64,000 bases of DNA, taken from positions 62,001 through 126,000 of the forward strand of contig NZ_LR134266.1 of NCBI RefSeq assembly GCF_900636365.1. The letters are read 5' to 3'. The stretch's first letter is position 1, and every line of letters begins with the position of its first letter. This document shows positions 1-7,110 of this stretch, piece after piece. The DNA comes from Streptococcus viridans (GTDB taxonomy: Bacteria > Bacillota > Bacilli > Lactobacillales > Streptococcaceae). A program made the translations under genes and the position numbers. The notes beneath the pieces were generated by a model. The model was given only the letters and a program-made list of their open reading frames with translations. It was not told the origin of the DNA and did not search any database.

Positions 1-1
1 T

Positions 2-1045
2 ATTACAACCGTTGAACGTGGTACAGAGATCATGCGTGCCTTCAAACCAGATACCATCGTCGCTCTCGGTGGTGGATCTCCAATGGATGCGGCTAAAGTA
101 ATGTGGCTCTTCTACGAGCAACCAGAAGTGGACTTCCGTGACTTGGTTCAAAAATTCATGGATATCCGTAAACGTGCCTTCAAGTTCCCATTGCTTGGTA
201 AGAAGACGAAATTCATTGCCATCCCAACAACATCTGGTACAGGATCTGAAGTAACACCATTTGCTGTTATCTCTGATAAAGCAAACAACCGTAAATACCC
301 AATCGCAGACTACTCATTGACTCCAACCGTTGCCATCGTAGACCCTGCCTTGGTATTGACTGTTCCAGGATCTGTTGCAGCAGACACTGGTATGGACGTT
401 TTGACTCACGCAACAGAAGCTTATGTATCTCAAATGGCAAGTGACTACACTGATGGTCTTGCTCTTCAAGCCATCAAACTTGTCTTCGAAAACTTGGAAA
501 GCTCAGTGAAGAATGCGGACTTCCATTCACGCGAAAAGATGCACAATGCGTCAACTATCGCAGGTATGGCCTTCGCCAATGCCTTCCTCGGTATTTCTCA
601 CTCAATGGCCCACAAGATTGGTGCGCAATTCCACACGATTCACGGACGTACCAATGCCATCTTGCTTCCATACGTCATCCGCTACAACGGTACACGTCCA
701 GCTAAGACAGCGACATGGCCTAAGTACAACTACTACCGTGCAGATGAGAAATATCAAGACATCGCTCGTATGTTAGGACTTCCATGCTCTACACCAGAAG
801 AAGCAGTAGATGCTTATGCAAAAGCTGTTTACGAACTTGGTGAGCGCGTAGGAATCGAAATGAACTTTAAAGCACAAGGGGTTGATGAAAAAGAATGGAA
901 GAAACATTCTCGTGAATTGGCCTTCCTTGCTTACGAAGATCAATGTTCACCAGCTAACCCACGTCTTCCAATGGTAGACCATATGCAAGAAATCATCGAA
1001 GATGCTTACTATGGTTACAAGGAACGTCCAGGACGTCGTAAATAA
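2..1045 (+). CDS. adhE: Bifunctional acetaldehyde-CoA/alcohol dehydrogenase AdhE, C-terminal part
   Basis: The reading frame is open from the window edge, so the 5' end is missing; 347 residues are visible of a family that is usually about 880. They form the iron-dependent alcohol dehydrogenase domain, which reduces acetaldehyde to ethanol with NADH in mixed-acid fermentation. The nucleotide-binding GGGSPMDAAK motif lies near the start. The metal ligands are in DTGMDVLTHATEAY and in the His-rich stretch GISHSMAHKIG...FHTIHGRTN. The N-terminal aldehyde dehydrogenase half lies outside the window. A terminator follows 30 bases after the stop. The ATG at 32 is internal and not a start. Confidence 0.97.
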   Translation: MTTVERGTEIMRAFKPDTIVALGGGSPMDAAKVMWLFYEQPEVDFRDLVQKFMDIRKRAFKFPLLGKKTKFIAIPTTSGTGSEVTPFAVISDKANNRKYPIADYSLTPTVAIVDPALVLTVPGSVAADTGMDVLTHATEAYVSQMASDYTDGLALQAIKLVFENLESSVKNADFHSREKMHNASTIAGMAFANAFLGISHSMAHKIGAQFHTIHGRTNAILLPYVIRYNGTRPAKTATWPKYNYYRADEKYQDIARMLGLPCSTPEEAVDAYAKAVYELGERVGIEMNFKAQGVDEKEWKKHSRELAFLAYEDQCSPANPRLPMVDHMQEIIEDAYYGYKERPGRRK

Positions 1046-1076
1046 GACGCTACTGAACAAATGATGTTTATCAGCT

Positions 1077-1108
1077 ATCCCTCACTCAAAAGAGCGGGGG
1101 ATTTTTCT
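1077..1108 (+). terminator. Intrinsic terminator after adhE
   Basis: An 11-bp stem with a G-U pair and one mismatch (ATCCCTCACTC / GAGCGGGGGAT) and an AAAA loop is followed by TTTTTCTTT. Confidence 0.8.
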
Positions 1109-1177
1109 TTATTTTAACGATAGAAATTGGTTTTTGTGATCTGAAAATTATCTTTTAAAAAAAATCTAATAAATATG

Positions 1178-1207
1178 TTGCAAGCGCTTACCTTTGTATG
1201 TTATAAT
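1178..1207 (+). promoter_or_regulatory. Promoter with overlapping cre site
   Basis: The sequence TTGCAAGCGCTTACC (1178-1192) fits the CcpA cre consensus at all but the last position and overlaps the -35 hexamer TTGCAA. TATAAT at 1202-1207 is the -10 box after an 18-bp spacer. A cre over the -35 predicts glucose repression of the downstream alcohol dehydrogenase. Confidence 0.8.
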
Positions 1208-1267
1208 ATTCACAAAGTAAAACTACAATAAAATGGTTTGATAAAACCAACAAAAAAGGAGTCGCTT

Positions 1268-2317
1268 ATGAAAGCAGCAACATATGTATCCGCGGGAAAT
1301 CTTCAGTTGATTGATCAACCAAAACCAGTGATCAAGAAACCAACTGATGCGATTGTGCGTTTGGTAAAAACGACCATTTGTGGAACAGACCTCCATATTT
1401 TGGGTGGTGATGTTCCAGCTTGTAAAGAAGGGACCATCTTGGGTCACGAAGGAATTGGGATTGTCGAAGAAGTCGGCGATGCGGTTGCGAACTTTAAGGT
1501 AGGAGACAAGGTTATCATCTCTTGCGTAACAGCTTGTAACACTTGCTACTACTGTAAACGTGGTTTGCCTTCCCACTGTGAAGATGGGGGCTGGATCCTT
1601 GGCCACTTGATCAACGGTACTCAAGCAGAGTATGTCCATATCCCTCACGCAGACGGCAGTCTCTATCATGCGCCAGCTTCTGTAGATGATGAAGCCTTGG
1701 TTATGCTCTCAGATATACTCCCAACTTCCTATGAAATTGGGGTGCTCCCATCCCATGTGAAACCAGGAGACAACGTTTGTATCGTTGGTGCTGGTCCAAT
1801 TGGCTTAGCAGCTCTCTTAACCGTACAATTCTTCTCTCCAGCCACTATTATCATGGTAGACTTGTCAGAATCTCGTCTTGAAGCTTCTAAGAAATTTGGA
1901 GCGACTCATACGATTTGTTCAAGTGATATTGATGAAATCAAGGCCTTTATCAATGAAGTGACCGATGGTCGTGGTGTTGATATCTCTATGGAATGTGTAG
2001 GCTATCCAGCAACCTTTGATGTCTGCCAAAATATTATCTCTGTCGGCGGTCATATTGCCAACGTCGGAGTGCATGGGAAGCCAGTTAGCTTCAATCTTGA
2101 TGACCTTTGGATCAAGAACATTACGCTCAATACCGGTTTGGTCAATGCCAATACAACTGAAATGCTTCTTAACGTATTGAAATCTGGTAAGATTGATGCG
2201 ACGAAGTTGGTGACCCACCACTTCAAACTTTCCGAAGCAGAAAAGGCATACGAAATTTTCAAACATGCTGGCGAAAACAATGCCCTGAAAGTCATTATTG
2301 ATAACGACCTCAGCTAA
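1268..2317 (+). CDS. Zinc-dependent alcohol dehydrogenase, MDR family
   Basis: A 349-residue cytoplasmic medium-chain dehydrogenase that probably oxidises or reduces small alcohols and aldehydes with NAD(P). Catalytic zinc ligands are visible at Cys38 (TTICGTD) and His60-Glu61 (GHEGIG). The structural zinc lobe has Cys90, Cys93, Cys96 and Cys104. The Rossmann motif GAGPIG follows near residue 174. The start was set at 1268 because AAAAAAGGAG lies 7 bases upstream; an in-frame ATG at 1238 has no ribosome binding site. It stands alone between two terminators behind a cre-controlled promoter, so it probably serves fermentation after preferred sugars run out. The substrate is not determined by the sequence. 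Confidence 0.93.
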   Translation: MKAATYVSAGNLQLIDQPKPVIKKPTDAIVRLVKTTICGTDLHILGGDVPACKEGTILGHEGIGIVEEVGDAVANFKVGDKVIISCVTACNTCYYCKRGLPSHCEDGGWILGHLINGTQAEYVHIPHADGSLYHAPASVDDEALVMLSDILPTSYEIGVLPSHVKPGDNVCIVGAGPIGLAALLTVQFFSPATIIMVDLSESRLEASKKFGATHTICSSDIDEIKAFINEVTDGRGVDISMECVGYPATFDVCQNIISVGGHIANVGVHGKPVSFNLDDLWIKNITLNTGLVNANTTEMLLNVLKSGKIDATKLVTHHFKLSEAEKAYEIFKHAGENNALKVIIDNDLS

Positions 2318-2349
2318 GAAGGCTCAATCGTTTGATGCTGAAACAAAAG

Positions 2350-2382
2350 GGACAGGAACAGATTCATGTTCCTGTCCTTTTT
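2350..2382 (+). terminator. Intrinsic terminator
   Basis: A perfect 10-bp stem, GGACAGGAAC / GTTCCTGTCC, with an 8-base loop and a trailing T run. Confidence 0.92.
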
Positions 2383-2419
2383 AACAGATGTAGTAGTTGT
2401 TCTTGTCACATCTATTTAC

Positions 2420-2448
2420 TTGTCACTCCTAATAAAACGTACTATAAT
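2420..2448 (+). promoter_or_regulatory. Sigma-A promoter
   Basis: TTGTCA (2420-2425), a 17-bp spacer and TATAAT (2443-2448), 39 bases before the start codon of the next gene. Confidence 0.8.
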
Positions 2449-2487
2449 ATGATTAGAAATATAACATAAATAGAAAGGTGTGATCTT

Positions 2488-2874
2488 ATGAAAATGTTCC
2501 ATTATCATCGTGAGTTCTGGCTGGACTTCCATTTCTGGCTCTTGATCTTACTTTTAGTGGCTGTAGCTATGATGACACAGGATCCGCTTTCGGTTGTTAG
2601 CCTCGCTTATCTTGCTTTTGTAGGGATTTTTATTCTTCTTCAGGTCTTTCAACCGCAGGTGTCCAATCGCCAGCATCCAGTAGGTAGCTACCATTTCAAT
2701 TGGGACTTTTATCGTGACACCAGACTGTATATTGATCTCTTTTTATTGGCTGGTCTCTTAGAAGGTCCGTTTACTTCAACGGATATAGTTTATTGGATCT
2801 TGCTTGGGGCATTCGTCGGCTCTATTGGCTTTGTGTTTGTCGTAAAGGAAAAACCGATTCAAAAAACGGCCTAG
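2488..2874 (+). CDS. Small membrane protein of unknown function
   Basis: A 128-residue protein with an aromatic N-terminus (MKMFHYHREFW) and about four hydrophobic segments (roughly residues 13-30, 35-55, 80-92 and 98-118), ending in a short basic tail. I do not recognise the family. AGAAAGGTG supplies the ribosome binding site and a clean sigma-A promoter lies just upstream, so it is a single-gene unit. A bidirectional terminator separates it from the convergent peptide operon. Nothing in it suggests an enzyme. Confidence 0.7.
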   Translation: MKMFHYHREFWLDFHFWLLILLLVAVAMMTQDPLSVVSLAYLAFVGIFILLQVFQPQVSNRQHPVGSYHFNWDFYRDTRLYIDLFLLAGLLEGPFTSTDIVYWILLGAFVGSIGFVFVVKEKPIQKTA

Positions 2875-2966
2875 TGCATTGAAAGTTCTAGAAGACATTT
2901 ATTTGGGATCTCTCTCCTCGATGATGAAGAGGGAGAATAGAAAAAGGTCTTGCTTCGTACACACGA

Positions 2967-3004
2967 AAAAATCCTAGCTTTTTTAAAAGCTGGGATTTTT
3001 TGTA
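2967..3004. terminator. Bidirectional terminator
   Basis: A near-perfect 16-bp stem, AAAAATCCTAGCTTTT / AAAAGCTGGGATTTTT, has T runs on both strands. It closes the membrane-protein gene on the plus strand and the peptide operon on the minus strand. A weaker hairpin (TCTCTCCTC / GAGGGAGA) lies at about 2911-2936. Confidence 0.88.
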
Positions 3005-3033
3005 CTGTTTAGTGAGATGATAAAGAAGTGTTA

Positions 3034-3195
3034 CTATTTGCCTCGTTTGCGAGCGTATTCGTCAAAGGCGCCAGCGAAGGTTCCCATGAGTAGGGGAGTT
3101 GCGATCAGTCCGACAGTAATCCAGACGGATCCACCGTCCACATGGCTGAGTTCCTGCTCGGACAAGCTTCTAAAACGTGTTTCTTCGAGTTTCAT
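3034..3195 (-). CDS. Double-glycine-leader bacteriocin-like peptide (peptide 5)
   Basis: A 53-residue precursor. A 22-residue leader ends in LSEQELSHVDGG, with the hydrophobic spacing that C39-peptidase transporters recognise. The 31-residue predicted mature part starts SVWITVGLIATPLLMG, contains a small-residue GTFAGAF patch and ends in a basic tail (RKRGK), as is common for membrane-active class II peptides. AGGAG lies 7 bases before the ATG. It is the last gene of the operon, 12 bases after the preceding peptide. A two-peptide partnership with its neighbour is plausible but unproven. Confidence 0.85.
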   Translation of the reverse strand: MKLEETRFRSLSEQELSHVDGGSVWITVGLIATPLLMGTFAGAFDEYARKRGK

Positions 3196-3207
3196 GCTTG
3201 CTCCTTT

Positions 3208-3375
3208 CTAGTGCATGATGCCATTGATGATACTACGGCCAAAATCACGCCCGGAATTGTATAAAATATTCCAGGTTTGAACGATGAATTTTGCCGAGTC
3301 AAAGACGGAGGCCCCTCCATCAATGGTCGCCAGTTCAGCTTCTGTTAGGCAAGTATAATGGATGCTTGTATCCAT
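3208..3375 (-). CDS. Double-glycine-leader bacteriocin-like peptide (peptide 4)
   Basis: A 55-residue precursor with a 21-residue leader ending LTEAELATIDGG. The 34-residue mature part begins ASVFDSAKFIVQTWN and carries GRDFGRS, a GxxxG-like motif typical of helix pairing in two-peptide bacteriocins, with an amphipathic C-terminus. AAGGAGGAC precedes the ATG. It follows the 56-residue membrane protein gene by 11 bases and precedes the last peptide gene by 12 bases. Activity is inferred from leader and context only. Confidence 0.85.
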   Translation of the reverse strand: MDTSIHYTCLTEAELATIDGGASVFDSAKFIVQTWNILYNSGRDFGRSIINGIMH

Positions 3376-3386
3376 AAGTGTCCTCC

Positions 3387-3557
3387 TTAATGTAAGATCG
3401 TGTAGAGTAAATCAATTGCCTCGTTCAGAATGGTGAAAGTGACCATGAAGGCAATAGCAAATTTAGGAAAGTACCCTTCTACCTGCTTGGGTGCTTTTTT
3501 ATCAAGAACGCAGTATCCTGTCAAAAGGATGAGGGTGATAAAGGGCAGAGAAATCAT
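3387..3557 (-). CDS. Small two-helix membrane protein, candidate immunity protein
   Basis: A 56-residue protein without a double-glycine leader. Two hydrophobic segments (about residues 2-18 and 32-54) flank a short charged stretch DKKAPKQVEG. Proteins of this size and shape placed between class II bacteriocin genes often protect the producer. AAAAGGAGG gives a strong ribosome binding site. It lies between peptide 3 (14 bases upstream) and peptide 4 (11 bases downstream). Immunity is inferred from position. Confidence 0.72.
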   Translation of the reverse strand: MISLPFITLILLTGYCVLDKKAPKQVEGYFPKFAIAFMVTFTILNEAIDLLYTILH

Positions 3558-3571
3558 AGAAATGCCTCCTT

Positions 3572-3724
3572 TTAGAAGAATTTCTTTTTGATATCTTTGC
3601 CAATTGTATAGGATAGAGCGACGAGGGCGACGCAGACTCCTGCTGAAACTACTGCTCCGCCGTTAACATCGACTAGTTCATCTTCCGTCAAGGTTACAAA
3701 GTTTTGTGTGAATTCTGTTGTCAT
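3572..3724 (-). CDS. Double-glycine-leader bacteriocin-like peptide (peptide 3)
   Basis: A 50-residue precursor whose 23-residue leader ends LTEDELVDVNGG. The 27-residue mature part starts AVVSAGVCVALVALSYTIG and ends in a Lys-rich tail (KDIKKKFF); it has a single cysteine. Its ATG directly follows the TAA stop of the gene before it, so translation is probably coupled. The leader closely matches those of the other four peptides in the operon, which points to one shared exporter elsewhere in the genome. Confidence 0.87.
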   Translation of the reverse strand: MTTEFTQNFVTLTEDELVDVNGGAVVSAGVCVALVALSYTIGKDIKKKFF

Positions 3725-3895
3725 TTAGTTTTCCTTTTTATTTTTTACTTGTTTTAGGGTAGCATCGACTGCCAAATAGATTGTGGCTGCAATGGCTAAA
3801 TTCATATTGGGTTGAAACGCAATCAGATGTGCATCGTGTAACATGGTTAATCCGATAATGATGGCGAAAATAATGGTGTGTAAATGTCGTTTCAT
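3725..3895 (-). CDS. Small membrane protein, candidate immunity protein
   Basis: A 56-residue protein with two hydrophobic segments (about residues 5-20 and 30-45) and a Lys-rich end (KQVKNKKEN). The start at 3895 was chosen because AGGATAAGG lies just upstream, overlapping the stop of the preceding peptide gene; a longer frame to 3943 would run over that gene. It sits between two double-glycine peptide genes and abuts the downstream one with TAAATG. Immunity is inferred from position. It does not look alike in sequence to the other 56-residue membrane protein of the operon. Confidence 0.72.
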   Translation of the reverse strand: MKRHLHTIIFAIIIGLTMLHDAHLIAFQPNMNLAIAATIYLAVDATLKQVKNKKEN

Positions 3896-3900
3896 AAGCC

Positions 3901-4047
3901 TTATCCTAAAATGAAGCCAAGGGCTAGACCAGTGATGATGCATCCTCCGTAGACGATAAAAGGTGCTACCCCACCGTTGACATGAGTTAACTCTTCATCT
4001 GTCAGAGTAGTGAATTGATTGTCAATCAGTTGATTTGTTTGTGTCAT
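3901..4047 (-). CDS. Double-glycine-leader bacteriocin-like peptide (peptide 2)
   Basis: A 48-residue precursor. The 26-residue leader ends LTDEELTHVNGG; the 22-residue mature part begins VAPFIVYGGCIITG and is almost wholly hydrophobic with repeated glycines and one cysteine. AAAAGGAGAT precedes the ATG. A 33-base gap follows the previous peptide gene, and the next gene starts 5 bases after its stop. The mature part is short for a class II bacteriocin, so it may be a partner or signal peptide instead. Confidence 0.83.
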   Translation of the reverse strand: MTQTNQLIDNQFTTLTDEELTHVNGGVAPFIVYGGCIITGLALGFILG

Positions 4048-4080
4048 AAGCTATCTCCTTTTCTAATGTATTGTCTGTTA

Positions 4081-4209
4081 TTACTTTCTTTGGCAACTAC
4101 TTAAAGCCAAAAGTCCAAGAGGAATCAAGATGAAAGGGATGAAACCTCCAGTACATTCTTCTAGTTCAGCGTCGTTTAGTTTTGAAAACTTTTTATCAAT
4201 TGTTGTCAT
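4081..4209 (-). CDS. Double-glycine-leader bacteriocin-like peptide (peptide 1)
   Basis: A 42-residue precursor. The 22-residue leader ends LNDAELEECTGG, the most divergent leader of the set (Cys at -4). The mature part is only 20 residues, starting FIPFILIPLG and ending in SSCQRK. GAAAGGAAA lies upstream of the ATG. The very short hydrophobic product could be a pore component, a secreted signal or a decayed bacteriocin. It follows the 41-residue membrane protein gene by 15 bases. Confidence 0.78.
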   Translation of the reverse strand: MTTIDKKFSKLNDAELEECTGGFIPFILIPLGLLALSSCQRK

Positions 4210-4224
4210 GATATTTCCTTTCTG

Positions 4225-4350
4225 TTAGAGCACATTGGCTAGTGTTTTTCCTAGTTCGTAGCCTACTTGATAGATGCCATACATCAAAACGGGTGCTAGA
4301 ATGCTAGCGAGTATGATGAGTGCCATTTTTTTATTTTTCCTTGTATTCAT
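4225..4350 (-). CDS. 41-residue membrane peptide
   Basis: The product starts MNTRKNKKMALIILASILAP: a basic N-terminus, one long hydrophobic segment (about residues 9-28) and a polar end with GYELGKTL. It lacks a double-glycine leader. TAAGGAG, which includes the stop of the 19-residue gene before it, forms the ribosome binding site. It is probably a single-span membrane protein of the same operon, perhaps immunity or an accessory factor; no family is recognised. Confidence 0.65.
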   Translation of the reverse strand: MNTRKNKKMALIILASILAPVLMYGIYQVGYELGKTLANVL

Positions 4351-4359
4351 GATTTCTCC

Positions 4360-4419
4360 TTACAGGATGATCAGTGATAAGAATAGTAATAGAATAAAAA
4401 ATTGTGTATTCTTTTTCAT
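4360..4419 (-). CDS. 19-residue hydrophobic micropeptide
   Basis: A short frame encoding MKKNTQFFILLLFLSLIIL, a two-Lys head and one hydrophobic helix. An AAGGAAAGGG tract lies about 9 bases upstream. Its stop overlaps the ribosome binding site of the next gene. The compact packing supports real translation, but at this size a leader or coupling role is as likely as a functional peptide. Confidence 0.5.
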   Translation of the reverse strand: MKKNTQFFILLLFLSLIIL

Positions 4420-4441
4420 GTTCGGTATTCCCTTTCCTTAT

Positions 4442-4498
4442 TTATTTGCGGAAGAAGTAATACAAAAACCATGGGATGATAATGGGAGTATAGTACAT
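4442..4498 (-). CDS. 18-residue aromatic hydrophobic micropeptide, first gene of the operon
   Basis: This first gene encodes MYYTPIIIPWFLYYFFRK, an aromatic, hydrophobic peptide with a basic C-terminus and no recognisable leader. Its ribosome binding site, AAAGGAGG, is the best in the operon and lies 7 bases before the ATG, 37 bases downstream of the ComX box. It could be a leaderless bacteriocin, a membrane-inserting toxin or a signal. Its place as first gene in a competence-controlled unit makes it worth attention. Confidence 0.55.
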   Translation of the reverse strand: MYYTPIIIPWFLYYFFRK

Positions 4499-4535
4499 CT
4501 GTGGTCCTCCTTTCTTTTTGTTTGGTCACTTATAC

Positions 4536-4543
4536 TATTCGTA
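4536..4543 (-). promoter_or_regulatory. ComX (SigX) cin-box
   Basis: The minus strand reads TTTTTATACGAATAGTATAA, containing the exact competence sigma-factor box TACGAATA after a T run, as in known late competence promoters. It lies 37 bases before the first start codon of the ten-gene peptide operon, which fits a short leader. No good sigma-A -35/-10 pair is seen for this operon. Confidence 0.85.
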
Positions 4544-4598
4544 TAAAAATCTGGAAATGGAAAAAATTTCTTAAAAAATTTTAGAATGTTAGCATCTC

Positions 4599-4648
4599 TG
4601 AAACTAGTTTCATAGGAATGGAAGAATAGTTTAAAATATGAAACTATT
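4599..4648. promoter_or_regulatory. Two palindromic operator candidates upstream of nanE
   Basis: A perfect 14-bp palindrome, TGAAACTAGTTTCA, lies at 4599-4612. A second inverted pair, AATAGTTT (4625-4632) and AAACTATT (4641-4648), shares its TAGTTT/AAACTA core. The centres are 31 bp apart, about three helical turns, and lie roughly 98 and 67 bp upstream of the predicted nanE start of transcription. RpiR-family regulators bind such palindromes, so NanR is the obvious candidate. Confidence 0.6.
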
Positions 4649-4668
4649 ATCAAAATGGCTCGACAATA

Positions 4669-4697
4669 TTGTAAGCGCTTTAAAAATACTATATAAT
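4669..4697 (+). promoter_or_regulatory. nan operon promoter with cre site
   Basis: TTGTAA (4669-4674), a 17-bp spacer and TATAAT (4692-4697). The -35 region is part of TTGTAAGCGCTTTA, a good cre match, so CcpA should repress sialic acid use when glucose is present. The arrangement mirrors the alcohol dehydrogenase promoter at 1178. Confidence 0.85.
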
Positions 4698-4746
4698 AAC
4701 CTTACAAGTACTCGAGTTGACGTAATAAACAAAGGAGATGGAATGT

Positions 4747-5445
4747 ATGTCCAAGATCACAAAAGAAGAATTAATTCAACAGATCAAAGACGGCATTATC
4801 GTTTCTTGTCAGGCGCTTCCTCATGAACCTCTCTACACAGAGGCAGGAGGTGTGATCCCTCTCTTGGTCAAAGCAGCTGAGCAAGGAGGGGCGGTTGGAA
4901 TCCGGGCGAATAGTGTCCGCGATATCAAAGAGATCAAGGAAGTGACAAAGCTTCCGATTATCGGGATCATCAAGAGAGATTATCCTCCTGAAGAACCATT
5001 CATTACTGCTACCATGAAAGAAGTAGATGAATTGGCCGAATTAGATATCGCAGTGATTGCCCTGGATTGTACCAAACGTCCGCGTCATGACGGTCTATCG
5101 ATTGTCGACTTTATCCAGCAAGTGAAGGAGAAATATCCTGATCAACTCTTGATGGCAGATATCAGCACCTTTGAAGAAGGCTTAACAGCTGTCGAAGCAG
5201 GGGTTGACTTTGTCGGAACAACCTTATCGGGCTACACAGATTACAGCCCGAAAGTAGACGGACCTGACATTGACTTGATTCGCCAACTTTGCCAAGCGGG
5301 TGTCGATGTGATTGCGGAAGGTAAGATTCACTATCCTGTACAAGCAAAAGAAATTCATGACCTGGGTGTCAGAGGGCTTGTGGTAGGGGGAGCCATTACG
5401 CGACCTAAAGAAATTACAGAACGCTTCGTTGCGGCTTTAAAATAG
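4747..5445 (+). CDS. nanE: N-acetylmannosamine-6-phosphate 2-epimerase
   Basis: A 232-residue TIM-barrel enzyme that converts ManNAc-6-P to GlcNAc-6-P, the step joining sialic acid breakdown to amino sugar metabolism. The catalytic Lys is seen in GIIKRDY (Lys76) and the catalytic Glu in [22 protein letters not shown] near the end is the phosphate-binding loop. The start at 4747 gives 10 bases from AGGAG; ATGs at 4738 (in frame) and 4743 (out of frame) fit less well. It is the first gene of the nan operon. In pneumococcus a PTS gene lies between nanE and the transporter; here that gene is absent. Confidence 0.95.
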   Translation: MSKITKEELIQQIKDGIIVSCQALPHEPLYTEAGGVIPLLVKAAEQGGAVGIRANSVRDIKEIKEVTKLPIIGIIKRDYPPEEPFITATMKEVDELAELDIAVIALDCTKRPRHDGLSIVDFIQQVKEKYPDQLLMADISTFEEGLTAVEAGVDFVGTTLSGYTDYSPKVDGPDIDLIRQLCQAGVDVIAEGKIHYPVQAKEIHDLGVRGLVVGGAITRPKEITERFVAALK

Positions 5446-5504
5446 AAAAAAGAACAGTAAAAAGAGACAAGGAGGAAGCTAGGAAGAGAGAAATCATCCA
5501 GTAG

Positions 5505-6905
<1,401 letters not shown>

Positions 6906-6952
6906 ATCATCTATGAAACTCAAATGATCCTTTCATAGAAATAAGAAAGCAT

Positions 6953-7001
6953 AGGCCCCCTCGATTTCTTATCTCCATGTGTAGATTGAAAGAGGGGGCC
7001 T
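6953..7001 (+). terminator. GC-rich stem-loop after satA, possible attenuator
   Basis: A perfect 10-bp stem, AGGCCCCCTC / GAGGGGGCCT, encloses a 29-base loop and is followed by only a weak T-rich tract. It could reduce read-through from satA to satBC. Confidence 0.55.
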
Positions 7002-7021
7002 TCGTGTTTTCATTCTTCCTA

Positions 7022-7070
7022 TTGATTCTTTATTTGAAGCAATAGGGAATTGCTTCAAATAAAGAATCAA
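7022..7070 (+). other. Perfect 21-bp hairpin between satA and satB
   Basis: The arms 7022-7042 and 7050-7070 are exact inverse complements with a 7-base loop (TAGGGAA). No T run follows, so it is not a classical terminator. It is a likely RNase-blocking or RNase III-cut structure that stabilises the satA message. Confidence 0.75.
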
Positions 7071-7110
7071 GTAATAAAAATAGAAAAAGAACATCAGGAG
7101 GTGCCTTATT

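Noticed and set aside
4274..4546. 90-residue plus-strand frame across the peptide operon promoter
   Set aside because: No ribosome binding site; it is antisense to the micropeptide genes and the cin-box.
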